Assembly: GCF_003935425.1 (NCBI RefSeq)
Contig: NZ_RHQN01000009.1
Coordinates: 245,531 to 309,530, forward strand
Direction: 5' to 3'
DNA length: 64,000 nt
Source of the DNA: Pseudomonas sp. v388
GTDB taxonomy: Bacteria; Pseudomonadota; Gammaproteobacteria; Pseudomonadales; Pseudomonadaceae
Numbering within the stretch: the first letter of the stretch is position 1; every line of letters starts with the position of its first letter. A program made the position numbers and the translations under genes. Positions 1 through 8,430 of this stretch are shown here, piece after piece. A model generated the notes under the pieces. It searched no databases and was not told the DNA's origin. It saw only the letters and a program-made list of their open reading frames with translations.

Positions 1-2
1 TG

Positions 3-653
3 GGAGTAAGGATACCCGGCAGCATGAAAACGGCCGCGCTGCAGCTTTATACAGACGAGGGGTATCACGCTCTGTTTTCTCACCAACTGGCCGAAAAGGT
101 TTCGTCGATCTATGGATACCAGGGTTTCACAAAACCTCCCCATCGGATCACCCAGCTTTACAAGCTGCTGCGAAACACCAATAGCGCCCAAGTACACCTG
201 ACACATTTCGTCATCGGGTTCGTTTCCGAGACTCTTATTGCAAAAGAGCTGGCAGACCTTACACAACACAAACTCGTCGGCATCGTGAGCAATATGTTCC
301 GGGAGCATCTGATAGATGAAGCCAATCACTCACGCTTTTTTTCCAGCGCATTCATTTATGTATGGAAACGTTGCAAACCTAAGGCCAAAGCTTACATTGC
401 ACATATTCTTCCGAGCGTCCTGGATATCTTTGTCAGCATCGATTCTCTCTGGCTGAGCGGGATACTCAAGGAGGCGAGGGTCGGCGCAGTTGATACCACC
501 ACAATTATCCAATCGATGAACGATGCCTCGGCCACCAGGGAACGCATAAGACTCAATGCACAGGCCACTTTCGCCACCCTACGCCGCTCAGGCATGCTCC
601 TAGAGAGCCCATACTGCGACGTATTCGTCGAAGAGGGCCTGCATGAGTTTTAA
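3..653 (+). CDS. AurF-type diiron N-oxygenase, 3' part only (cut by left window edge)
   Basis: The reading frame is open back to the first bases of the window, so the ATG at 24 is probably internal and the N-terminus lies outside. The visible part resembles the p-aminobenzoate N-oxygenase AurF family, which uses two irons to oxidise amines to hydroxylamines or nitro groups. Counting from the Met at 24, DEGYH (11-15) fits the first DExxH ligand group. Glu69 followed by the H95-xxx-E99-xx-H102 cluster (EHLIDEANH) matches the spacing of the second ligand set in AurF. The remaining expected glutamate would lie about 35 residues before E12, outside the window. The gene overlaps the exporter downstream by 11 bases, so the two are probably translated together. 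Base composition is lower in GC than in ilvD. The substrate is unknown. Confidence 0.72.
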   Translation, partial: GVRIPGSMKTAALQLYTDEGYHALFSHQLAEKVSSIYGYQGFTKPPHRITQLYKLLRNTNSAQVHLTHFVIGFVSETLIAKELADLTQHKLVGIVSNMFREHLIDEANHSRFFSSAFIYVWKRCKPKAKAYIAHILPSVLDIFVSIDSLWLSGILKEARVGAVDTTTIIQSMNDASATRERIRLNAQATFATLRRSGMLLESPYCDVFVEEGLHEF

Positions 654-1848
654 TGCGTCACACTGGCACTCCAGAAAGAAGGCTTCGATTCTCGCCTTGC
701 TTCTGACCATGGTCTTGCTGGGGGTTTTTCCACTGGACGTGGTGTTGCCGTCGTTTCCGGATCTCTCCTCCAGTTTCCAGGTTTCCCAATCGAGCATTGC
801 CTTCTCACTGAGCCTCTTCGCCATGACTGTCGCGATGTCGCAATTGATCATCGGCCCTTTGTCGGATCGCATAGGAAGAAAGCCACTGCTGGTCATCGGA
901 ATCCTTCTAGCAATGTCAGGAGCGCTCGCCTGCACAATCGTGCAGGATTACGCGGTATTTCTGTTTTGCAGAACCATTCAGGCGATCGGGTGCGGTTGCT
1001 TCGTTCTGGCGAATGCCTTGGTGCAGGATATTTATAACGATGCGGAACGAGATCGTGTCAGGATCATTATCGGCACAGCGAGCGGCGTGTTCATTTCATT
1101 ATCGCCGTTGGCAGGGACTTTTCTGCAACGCGCCCTGGAATGGCAGGGCAGTTTTTACGTATTTTCAGCACTTGCGCTGCTCGTTCTATTTCAAACTAAA
1201 GATATCCCGCCTCTCACTCCCTCTCGCAAAGCAACCTCTTACGTGACGAGACGCTATGTCGCGTTGATAAAGAGTTCCAGTTTCCTAGGTAACTCCGTTG
1301 TCGTGGCGATCGCATTTTCATGCCACTTTTCGTTTGTTGTTATTTCTCCAGTCATCTTTCTTGACTTGCTAAGGCTTTCCCAATTTGAGTATTCGCTGAT
1401 ATTGCTGGCTTACGGCGCCGCTTACCTTGGAGGTGGTTTTTTGGCTATGGCGCTGGGCTTTAGACTCGCCCGCCATAAACAGATAACGGCGGGGCTGCTG
1501 CTCATCGGGCTGGCTGGCGTTGGCTTGATGGTGTTTAACCTGTTCGAAGGTGCCTCCGTTGCCGGAATTCTGATCCCAATGGTAGTCGCCACCACTGGAA
1601 CCACGATCACCAGACCCGCCGCCACGTCAGCGGCTATGGAGGTTTTCCCCGAACAGGCTGGGACCGCGTCCGCGCTACTTAATACTCTTACGCTCACGGC
1701 TGGCGGAGCATTCAGCGCGCTCCTGAGTCTTGCCAGCGTCGCTCCGGGATTCAGATTAGGGTTGTCCTTCCTTTTGTTATCGGGTGTGGCAGTGGCGCTT
1801 GCACGTGTTACGCATGCAGCTCGACCGGTCGAAGAAGGCCAGGCATGA
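643..1848 (+). CDS. MFS drug/metabolite exporter, Bcr/CflA-like
   Basis: This 401-residue protein has about 12 hydrophobic segments and the MFS motif A loop GPLSDRIGRKPLL after the second segment, as in Bcr/CflA proton-driven exporters of the inner membrane. The ATG at 643 lies inside the end of the N-oxygenase gene and is preceded by GAGG, which suggests translational coupling. That position at the end of an oxygenase gene suggests it exports the product of the upstream pathway or gives self-resistance; this is inference. GC content is lower than in the core genes to the right, as in its partner. No specific substrate can be read from the sequence. Confidence 0.85.
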   Translation: MSFNASHWHSRKKASILALLLTMVLLGVFPLDVVLPSFPDLSSSFQVSQSSIAFSLSLFAMTVAMSQLIIGPLSDRIGRKPLLVIGILLAMSGALACTIVQDYAVFLFCRTIQAIGCGCFVLANALVQDIYNDAERDRVRIIIGTASGVFISLSPLAGTFLQRALEWQGSFYVFSALALLVLFQTKDIPPLTPSRKATSYVTRRYVALIKSSSFLGNSVVVAIAFSCHFSFVVISPVIFLDLLRLSQFEYSLILLAYGAAYLGGGFLAMALGFRLARHKQITAGLLLIGLAGVGLMVFNLFEGASVAGILIPMVVATTGTTITRPAATSAAMEVFPEQAGTASALLNTLTLTAGGAFSALLSLASVAPGFRLGLSFLLLSGVAVALARVTHAARPVEEGQA

Positions 1849-2299
1849 ACAACTCCCGGCGGACCGGAGCACACATGAAGCGGACACCCAGGAACAAATT
1901 GAGAACTCATCCGATTTCCTGGCCAAAGCGGCTCGCAGCCGCGACGCTCGTCCACGGCACGGGACAAGAGACTACCGGCCACAGACGCCGGGAAATCCGG
2001 TCTCCTGCTTCCTGAAAAGTCCCACGTACAAAACCGTAATGCAGACTCCCTATGCAACCTACAGTCAGCTGAGCCGGGTGCCCGCCTGTTCCATGCCCCA
2101 TGCCAAGCACGTGGCAGGCGTGTAGAATCAGCCCTATTCATCGCCAGTCATCCCCCGGCGGGTTTATGAGCTCAGGCCGAGTGCACGGTGATCCCGTGGT
2201 TTTCGGTTTCGTCGCTGCTTGCGGTCACTGCCGTTGGCGTGGGACGTCCATAGAAGCTCACTCCCTTCACTGATTAGCCTTTTTTGCCGGAGTGCTCCA
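1849..2299. other. Gene-poor junction between accessory operon and ilvD
   Basis: No convincing coding region is visible in these 451 bases. Short open frames exist (for example 1784-2125 on the plus strand), but none has a recognisable product or a good ribosome site. The right end must hold the ilvD promoter. The stretch marks the change from lower-GC accessory DNA to core sequence; no direct repeats or integrase remnants were seen. Confidence 0.5.
2100..2128 (+). promoter_or_regulatory. Candidate sigma-70 promoter of ilvD
   Basis: ATGCCA (2100-2105) and TAGAAT (2123-2128) are separated by 17 bases. This is a plausible but weak -35/-10 pair about 170 bases before the ilvD start. It was found by eye only. 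Confidence 0.3.
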
Positions 2300-4147
2300 A
2301 TGCCTGATTACCGCTCGAAAACGTCCACCCACGGTCGCAACATGGCCGGCGCCCGCGCACTGTGGCGCGCCACGGGCATGAAGGACGAAGACTTCAAGAA
2401 GCCGATCATCGCGATCGCCAACTCCTTCACCCAGTTCGTACCCGGCCACGTCCACCTCAAGGACATGGGCCAGCTGGTTGCGCGTGAAGTGGAGCGTGCC
2501 GGTGGCGTGGCGAAGGAGTTCAATACCATCGCGGTGGATGACGGCATCGCCATGGGCCACGACGGGATGCTGTATTCGCTGCCGAGCCGCGAGATCATCG
2601 CCGACTCCGTGGAATATATGGTCAACGCCCATTGCGCCGACGCCATCGTCTGCATCTCCAACTGCGACAAGATCACTCCCGGCATGCTGATGGCCGCCTT
2701 GCGCCTCAACATTCCGGTGATCTTCGTATCCGGCGGACCTATGGAAGCCGGCAAGACCAAGCTCGCCAGCCACGGGCTGGACCTGGTGGACGCCATGGTC
2801 ATCGCCGCCGACAGCACCGCCAGCGATGAAAAAGTCGCCGAGTACGAGCGCAGTGCCTGCCCGACCTGCGGTTCGTGTTCCGGTATGTTCACCGCCAACT
2901 CCATGAACTGCCTGACCGAAGCCCTGGGCCTGGCCCTTCCGGGCAATGGCTCGACACTGGCGACCCACAGTGATCGCGAACAGCTGTTCCTGACCGCCGG
3001 TCGTACCATCGTCGAGCTGTGCAAGCGCTACTACACCGAGAACGACGAGTCGGTACTGCCGCGCAATGTCGCCAACTTCAAAGCGTTCGAGAACGCCATG
3101 ACGCTGGACATCGCCATGGGCGGTTCGACCAACACCATCCTGCACCTGCTGGCCGCTGCCCAGGAAGCCGAGATCGATTTCGACCTGCGCGATATCGACC
3201 GCCTGTCCCGCGAGGTTCCTCAGCTGTGCAAAGTGGCGCCGAACATCCAGAAGTACCACATGGAAGACGTGCATCGCGCCGGCGGCATTTTCAGCATCCT
3301 CGGCGAACTGGCCCGTGGCGGCTTGCTGCATACCGATCTGCCGACCGTCCATAGCAAGACCATGGCCGAAGGCATCGCCAAGTGGGACATCACCCAGACT
3401 GACGATGAAGCAGTGCATACCTTCTTCAGGGCAGGCCCTGCGGGGATTCCGACCCAGACTGCTTTCAGCCAGTCGACCCGTTGGGAGAGCCTGGATGACG
3501 ACCGTGAGAACGGTTGCATCCGTAGCGTCGAGCACGCGTATTCGCAGGAAGGCGGCCTGGCCGTGCTGTACGGCAACATCGCGCTGGATGGCTGCGTGGT
3601 GAAAACCGCAGGCGTCGACGAGTCGATCCACGTGTTCGAAGGCAACGCCAAGATCTTCGAAAGCCAGGACAGTGCGGTACGCGGCATCCTTGCAGATGAG
3701 GTCAAGGCCGGCGATATCGTGATCATCCGCTACGAAGGCCCGAAAGGCGGTCCGGGTATGCAGGAAATGCTCTACCCGACCTCTTACCTGAAATCCAAAG
3801 GGCTGGGCAAAGCCTGTGCGCTGCTGACCGACGGTCGCTTCTCGGGCGGCACATCCGGGCTGTCCATCGGCCACGCTTCGCCTGAAGCCGCGGCTGGCGG
3901 CGCGATTGGCCTGGTTCGCGATGGCGACAAGGTGCTGATCGACATCCCGAACCGCTCGATCAATCTGTTGATCGACGACGGGGAAATGGCCGAACGTCGT
4001 GCCGAGCAGGACAAGAAAGGCTGGAAGCCGGTCGAGAAGCGTCCCCGCAAGGTGACCACCGCCCTCAAGGCTTACGCTCTGCTGGCCACCAGCGCCGACA
4101 AAGGCGCGGTGCGCGATAAGGCATTGCTGGACAAGCTGGTGCCTTGA
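2300..4147 (+). CDS. ilvD: Dihydroxy-acid dehydratase
   Basis: IlvD is a cytosolic iron-sulfur enzyme that dehydrates 2,3-dihydroxy-3-methylbutanoate and its isoleucine-pathway analogue to the 2-keto acids of valine, leucine and isoleucine synthesis. The ATG at 2300 gives 615 residues starting MPDYRSKT, the usual length and N-terminus; a longer frame from 2219 adds 27 unrelated residues. Visible family features are VDDG (D80-D81), the [11 protein letters not shown] block with C122, D123 and the K124 that becomes carbamylated, the [11 protein letters not shown] cysteine near residue 195, and [14 protein letters not shown] near the C-terminus. It is a single gene closed by a strong hairpin shared with folA. 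ilvA, another isoleucine-pathway gene, lies at the far right of the window. Confidence 0.97.
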   Translation: MPDYRSKTSTHGRNMAGARALWRATGMKDEDFKKPIIAIANSFTQFVPGHVHLKDMGQLVAREVERAGGVAKEFNTIAVDDGIAMGHDGMLYSLPSREIIADSVEYMVNAHCADAIVCISNCDKITPGMLMAALRLNIPVIFVSGGPMEAGKTKLASHGLDLVDAMVIAADSTASDEKVAEYERSACPTCGSCSGMFTANSMNCLTEALGLALPGNGSTLATHSDREQLFLTAGRTIVELCKRYYTENDESVLPRNVANFKAFENAMTLDIAMGGSTNTILHLLAAAQEAEIDFDLRDIDRLSREVPQLCKVAPNIQKYHMEDVHRAGGIFSILGELARGGLLHTDLPTVHSKTMAEGIAKWDITQTDDEAVHTFFRAGPAGIPTQTAFSQSTRWESLDDDRENGCIRSVEHAYSQEGGLAVLYGNIALDGCVVKTAGVDESIHVFEGNAKIFESQDSAVRGILADEVKAGDIVIIRYEGPKGGPGMQEMLYPTSYLKSKGLGKACALLTDGRFSGGTSGLSIGHASPEAAAGGAIGLVRDGDKVLIDIPNRSINLLIDDGEMAERRAEQDKKGWKPVEKRPRKVTTALKAYALLATSADKGAVRDKALLDKLVP

Positions 4148-4164
4148 TCGCTGATGACTGATAC

Positions 4165-4194
4165 GCAAAAGCCCGGCAAATGCCGGGCTTTTTG
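4165..4194. terminator. Bidirectional terminator between ilvD and folA
   Basis: GCCCGGCA and TGCCGGGC (4171-4188) form a perfect 8-bp stem around AA. T-runs follow the stem on both strands, so it can end ilvD rightward and folA leftward. Confidence 0.9.
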
Positions 4195-4243
4195 TTGATA
4201 TCTCAACGCATCCCACAAAGTCTGCATCCGCTTTCGGCAAGCT

Positions 4244-4759
4244 CTACCGCTGACGTTCCCAGACTTCAAAGCTGTACGCCGGCTTGCCGTCGAGTGCCGG
4301 ATTTTCGGTGTCGGACACCTTGGTCCATTGCTGCGCATCGAACTCCGGAAACCACGCATCGCCTTCAGGGCTGAGTGCGACGCGGGTCAGGTACAGGCGA
4401 TCAGCTTGCGGCAGTGCCTGGGTATAAAGCTGAGCCCCACCTATCAGCATGACTTCATCGGCGCCTTGCTCGGTCGCCCATTGTTCAGCGCGTTCTACGG
4501 CGGCGCCCAGGGACGAAAACACTTCGGCACCTTCGAGTTGCAGATCAACCTGGCGACTGACCACCAGATTCAACCGGCCCGGCAGCGGACGACCCAATGA
4601 ATCCCAGGTCTTGCGACCCATGATGATCGGCTTGCCCAGTGTCGTGGCCTTGAAATACTTGAAATCCCCCGGCAAGTGCCAGGGCATGGAATTGTCGACG
4701 CCGATGACCCGGTTTTCACCAAGCGCGGCAATCAGGCTGAGGGGAAGATGTCTTTTCAT
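4244..4759 (-). CDS. folA: Dihydrofolate reductase
   Basis: FolA reduces dihydrofolate to tetrahydrofolate with NADPH and is the target of trimethoprim. The 171-residue length is normal for a chromosomal enzyme. Family signatures are the N-terminal IAALGENRVIG strand, the MPWHLPGDFKYF segment whose acidic residue D32 fits E. coli Asp27, the NADPH-binding GRKTWDSLGRPLPGR stretch, and IGGAQLYTQAL. It is transcribed toward ilvD, and the two genes share the hairpin at 4165-4194. The upstream neighbour on the other strand is the DUF2868 gene, about 110 bases away, so the promoters are divergent. Confidence 0.96.
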   Translation of the reverse strand: MKRHLPLSLIAALGENRVIGVDNSMPWHLPGDFKYFKATTLGKPIIMGRKTWDSLGRPLPGRLNLVVSRQVDLQLEGAEVFSSLGAAVERAEQWATEQGADEVMLIGGAQLYTQALPQADRLYLTRVALSPEGDAWFPEFDAQQWTKVSDTENPALDGKPAYSFEVWERQR

Positions 4760-4870
4760 GGCGCGAAGGATATCAGAGCCGGAGCGAGGATAAGACTGAA
4801 CTGAGATACGCGATGCTCAGTCCCAACACAGCGGTTATGCTCACCGCTGAATTTGATGAAGAGACGCTGT

Positions 4871-6250
4871 GTGACTGCCCTGACTCCACTCGATACGCTC
4901 TGGTTGACCGAAGCGGTGCGCTTGCGTGAACAGCACGCCGGTTCGCTCGATGACCAGGAAGCCAACCGCCGCGCCCGTGCCGCCGAGGGCGACCTGACTG
5001 CCCGCATCACTCACCGTGCCCTGTGGCTGGCCCGGCGCGACGGCATGCTCGATGCGCTGCGCCGCTGGAAGCAGGGCGCGCGGCTGGCCTTGATCGCCTT
5101 GGTGGTCCTGGCCATCGTCAGCGGCTCGGGTCTGGCCTTTGCGGCCATGGGCGACGGGCAAGTGCCGGTCAACGTGTTCTGGGCGCTGGGCAGTCTGCTT
5201 GGCTTGAACCTGATCCTGTTGATCAGCTGGGCGTTGGGCCTGATCTTCGCCGGGCGCGGCAATACCGGACTGGGCCGCCTGTGGTTGTGGCTCAGCGAAA
5301 AGCTGGCCCGCGACGCACAGGCAGCACAGCTGGCACCCGCGTTGATTCTGCTGCTGCAACGGCGGCGACTCAATCGCTGGCTGCTGGGCCTGGTGGTCCA
5401 CGGCTTGTGGCTGGTCGCTTTAGTCAGCGCACTGGTATTGCTGCTGATGTTGATGGCGACCCGGCGTTATGGGTTTGTCTGGGAAACCACCATTCTGGGC
5501 AGCGACACCTTTGTCACCCTCACTCAAACGCTGGGCGCCCTGCCCGCGCTGCTCGGCTTCAGCATTCCGGACGAAGTCATGATCCGCGCCAGCGGCAACG
5601 GTGCGCTGGGCATAGAGAATGCCCGGCAGGCTTGGGCGGCCTGGCTGGTCGGCGTTCTGCTGATCTACGGCATCCTGCCGCGACTGGCTCTGGCGCTGTT
5701 CTGCCTGTGGCGCTGGAAACGTGGCCGTGCAAGCCTGAGGCTGGATCTGGAGCTGCCGGACTATCAGGCACTTCGTGACCACCTGATGCCCAGTAGCGAA
5801 AGGCTGGGCGTGAATGACGCCGCGCCCGCCGAGCTGCACCAGATCCAGTCACATTCAGGCTCGGCCAATAGCGACGGTGCGTTACTGGTCGCCATCGAAC
5901 TGGACGGCCAACATGAATGGCCGCCGCATCTGCCGTCAGGCGTGGCAGACGCAGGCATTCTCGACAGCCGTGAGTCCCGCCACCGTTTGCTGGAACAGTT
6001 GACGCTCTACCCGCCGGCTCGCTTGCTGATCGCCTGTGACCCGCGCCGCTCGCCGGATCGTGGCAGCCTGGCATTGATCGCAGAGCTGTCGCGCTGCGCC
6101 GGGGCGACCCGGATCTGGCTGCTACCGGCGCCTGCCGGGCAATCGCTGGACATGGAGCGCGTTGAAGATTGGCAAGTTGCCCTGCAAAAACTTGATCTGA
6201 GTTGGTCCAGCGATGCACAGCTGGGTTGGCTGGAGACCGGCCATGAATGA
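4871..6250 (+). CDS. DUF2868 family membrane protein
   Basis: A protein of about 459 residues. The N-terminal third is rich in charged residues and is followed by four to five hydrophobic segments (roughly residues 70-270). After these comes a soluble C-terminal half with alternating Ala/Leu-rich strands. It matches the DUF2868 pattern, a conserved proteobacterial inner-membrane family of unknown function. I chose the GTG at 4871 (MTALTPLDTLW) because AAGAG lies 7 bases before it; an in-frame ATG at 4856 is the alternative. It overlaps the DUF3482 GTPase gene by 8 bases. Such a tight pair suggests the two proteins act together at the membrane, but no biochemical role can be given. Confidence 0.8.
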   Translation: MTALTPLDTLWLTEAVRLREQHAGSLDDQEANRRARAAEGDLTARITHRALWLARRDGMLDALRRWKQGARLALIALVVLAIVSGSGLAFAAMGDGQVPVNVFWALGSLLGLNLILLISWALGLIFAGRGNTGLGRLWLWLSEKLARDAQAAQLAPALILLLQRRRLNRWLLGLVVHGLWLVALVSALVLLLMLMATRRYGFVWETTILGSDTFVTLTQTLGALPALLGFSIPDEVMIRASGNGALGIENARQAWAAWLVGVLLIYGILPRLALALFCLWRWKRGRASLRLDLELPDYQALRDHLMPSSERLGVNDAAPAELHQIQSHSGSANSDGALLVAIELDGQHEWPPHLPSGVADAGILDSRESRHRLLEQLTLYPPARLLIACDPRRSPDRGSLALIAELSRCAGATRIWLLPAPAGQSLDMERVEDWQVALQKLDLSWSSDAQLGWLETGHE

Positions 6251-7631
6251 GCCCACCGGCAAGTTACGTGCAATCAAGCTGGCGGTGGTCGGCCACACCA
6301 ATGTGGGCAAGACTTCGCTATTACGCACCCTGACCGGCGATGTGCATTTTGGTGAGGTTTCTCATCGACCAAGCACCACCCGTCATGTGGAAGGCGCGAG
6401 ACTCTCGGTAGACGGCCAGCCGGTGCTGGAGCTGTACGACACACCTGGCCTGGAAGACGCCATCGCCCTGCTCGATTACCTGGAACGCCTGGACCGACCC
6501 GGCGAACGTCTCGACGGCCCGGCGCGGCTCGATCGCTTCCTGGACAGCAGCGAAGCCCGACAGCGCTTCGAGCAGGAAGCCAAAGTCCTGCGTCAGTTGC
6601 TGGATTCCGACGCCGGTCTGTACGTGATCGATGCCCGCGAACCGGTGCTGTCCAAATACCGTGACGAGCTGGCAGTGCTGGCCAGCTGCGGCAGGCCGCT
6701 GTTGCCGGTGCTAAATTTCGTCAGCAGCCGCGATCACCGCGAAGCCGACTGGCGCGAGGCATTGTCGCGGCTTGGCCTGCACGCGCTGGTGCGTTTCGAC
6801 AGCGTCGCGCCGCCCGAGGATGGCGGCCGCCGCTTGTATGAAAGCCTGGCACTGATGCTGGAAAGCGCGCGTCCGCAGATGGAGCGCCTGATCAAGGATC
6901 AGCAGGCGCAGCGCGAAGCCCGGCGGCATGGCGCGGCACGGCTGATCGCGGAAATGCTGATCGACTGCGCAGCCTGTCGCCGCAGCGTGGAAACCAGTGC
7001 CGATAAGGAAGCGCTGGCTGTCGAAGCGCTGCGCCAGGCCATTCGGCAACGTGAACAACGCTGTGTGGAAGCGCTGCTCAAGCTGTACGCGTTTCGCAAG
7101 GATGACGTGACCACCAGCGATCTGCCGTTAATGGACGGCCGTTGGGGCGATGACCTGTTCAATCCCGAGACGCTCAAGCAATTGGGCATACGCGTGGGCA
7201 GCGGCGTCGCGGCAGGTGCCGCCGCAGGTGCCGGGGTCGATCTGATGGTTGGCGGTGTCACGCTGGGCGCCGCCGCCTTGGTTGGCGCTATCGCCGGCGG
7301 CGCCTTGCAGACCGCTCGCAGTTACGGCGGGCGATTGCTGGGCAAGATCAAGGGCCATCGCGAGCTGACGGTGGATGAAGGCGTCTTGCGCCTGCTCGCC
7401 TTGCGTCAGGGGCACCTGCTGTTCGCGCTGGGCGTTCGTGGTCACGCGGCGGTGCATAGCCTGGAATTGAGCGCGCCGGATGACCAGACCTGGCGCCAAG
7501 GCAAGCTTCCTCCTGCGCTGAACAAGGCGCGTGCCTATCCGCAGTGGTCTTCGCTCAACCCGCATCCCAAGCTCAATCAGGCTGAGCGGCAGGAAGCGAT
7601 CGATGAGCTGGCCGCTACGATCACCGCGTAG
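6243..7631 (+). CDS. DUF3482 family GTPase
   Basis: A predicted P-loop GTPase of 462 residues. GHTNVGKTS near the N-terminus is the G1 loop, the following Ser/Thr-rich segment (SHRPSTTRHVEGA) fits switch I, and DTPGLEDA is G3. The G4 motif is not a clean NKxD: NFVSSRD stands in its place. Near residues 320-365 lies a Gly/Ala-rich hydrophobic stretch (GVAAGAAAGAGVDL and onward) typical of this family and suggestive of membrane contact. The ATG at 6243 overlaps the end of the DUF2868 gene; an upstream in-frame ATG at 6213 lies inside that gene and is less likely. The pair probably forms an operon. Cellular role unknown; a part in membrane or envelope homeostasis is only a guess. Confidence 0.82.
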   Translation: MNEPTGKLRAIKLAVVGHTNVGKTSLLRTLTGDVHFGEVSHRPSTTRHVEGARLSVDGQPVLELYDTPGLEDAIALLDYLERLDRPGERLDGPARLDRFLDSSEARQRFEQEAKVLRQLLDSDAGLYVIDAREPVLSKYRDELAVLASCGRPLLPVLNFVSSRDHREADWREALSRLGLHALVRFDSVAPPEDGGRRLYESLALMLESARPQMERLIKDQQAQREARRHGAARLIAEMLIDCAACRRSVETSADKEALAVEALRQAIRQREQRCVEALLKLYAFRKDDVTTSDLPLMDGRWGDDLFNPETLKQLGIRVGSGVAAGAAAGAGVDLMVGGVTLGAAALVGAIAGGALQTARSYGGRLLGKIKGHRELTVDEGVLRLLALRQGHLLFALGVRGHAAVHSLELSAPDDQTWRQGKLPPALNKARAYPQWSSLNPHPKLNQAERQEAIDELAATITA

Positions 7632-7735
7632 CCGTAGGGCCACCGGGGCGGCGATCCGTCTTGCCGGCGAACGGACCGGTCTTCAGTGGAGGCTCTCGCC
7701 ACTCAAGCCGGCACTCCGCCTGTCCACCCGATACG

Positions 7736-7764
7736 CGGTTCGCGGACAAGTCCGCTCCTACACT
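7736..7764. repeat. REP-like extragenic palindrome
   Basis: GCGGTTCGCGGACAAGTCCG followed by CTCCTACA is a single copy of the common Pseudomonas REP type, whose inner arms (GCGGACAAGTCCGC) pair. It lies in the 173-base gap before the Cys-cluster gene. Confidence 0.6.
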
Positions 7765-7804
7765 GTATGATCGCGCGCCCGATTCACCCGGAAGCTGAAC
7801 GCAA

Positions 7805-8260
7805 ATGAAATCCACCCTGATCGCCGCCGCAGAACTCGATCGCATCGACACCTGGGCCAAATACTCCAGCCACATGTGCGGGGGCTGCATCTCCAGCTGC
7901 TGCACGTTGCCTGTCGAAGTGAAGATCAAGGACCTGATCCGTATCGGGATCGTGGATGAATTCGAGCGTGGTGAACCGGCAAAGAACATCGCCAAGCGCT
8001 TGCAGAAGGAAGGTATTGTCGAGCGTTACAACCAGAAGACCGAGATCTTCACGTTGCAGCGCATGAGCAACAACGACTGCCTGTATCTGGATCGCAAGAG
8101 TCGCCTGTGCACCATCTACGAAAAACGCCCGGACACCTGCCGCAACCACCCGAAAGTCGGGCCGCGCCCAGGTTACTGCGCCTACAAGCCCAAGGCCGTC
8201 GAGCGCCAGAGCAGCGGCACGCTGAACTCCAATTCCGGCCGCGTGCCGCTGAAGTTCTGA
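7805..8260 (+). CDS. YkgJ-type cysteine-cluster protein
   Basis: A 151-residue soluble protein with a conserved set of cysteines. CGGCISSCC lies near residue 25, a further Cys in NDCLYLD, then CTIYEKRPDTCR, and finally a Cys in PGYCAYKP. This arrangement is that of the YkgJ/CxxCxxCC family (UPF0153), thought to bind zinc or an iron-sulfur cluster. The middle of the protein is a charged helix (KRLQKEGIVERYNQK). It is a single gene flanked by REP elements and convergent with typA. Function unknown. Confidence 0.8.
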   Translation: MKSTLIAAAELDRIDTWAKYSSHMCGGCISSCCTLPVEVKIKDLIRIGIVDEFERGEPAKNIAKRLQKEGIVERYNQKTEIFTLQRMSNNDCLYLDRKSRLCTIYEKRPDTCRNHPKVGPRPGYCAYKPKAVERQSSGTLNSNSGRVPLKF

Positions 8261-8274
8261 CTTCCCACAATTTC

Positions 8275-8354
8275 GTGCGGGAGCGGCTTTAGCCGCGAAG
8301 AGGCCGGTTGGCGGCAGGCTCAACGACGCCTTCGCGGCTAAAGCCGCTCCTACG
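8275..8354. repeat. Paired inverted REP elements
   Basis: GGAGCGGCTTTAGCCGCGAA (8280-8299) is mirrored by TTCGCGGCTAAAGCCGCTCC (8331-8350), about 30 bases apart. This is a head-to-head REP doublet of the kind that REP-associated transposases mobilise. No such transposase is in the window. Confidence 0.8.
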
Positions 8355-8374
8355 AAAAGCAATTTCAGCAGGCA

Positions 8375-8413
8375 TAAAAAAACGCCCCCGGCCTTTCGAC
8401 CGGGGGCGTTTTC
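8375..8413. terminator. Terminator of typA
   Basis: AACGCCCCCGG and CCGGGGGCGTT form an 11-bp stem around a short CTTTCGA loop. T-runs on both sides make it usable from either direction. It lies just past the typA stop codon. Confidence 0.92.
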
Positions 8414-8430
8414 ATTCAGCCAGGCTTAAA

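Noticed and set aside
1784-2125. 113-codon open frame after the exporter gene
   Set aside because: Overlaps the end of the exporter in another frame, has no family likeness and no good ribosome site.
2267-4240. 657-codon open frame on the minus strand opposite ilvD
   Set aside because: It mirrors ilvD, a clear full-length gene, and shows His/Gln/Val-rich composition typical of antisense frames in GC-rich coding DNA. No family match or ribosome site.
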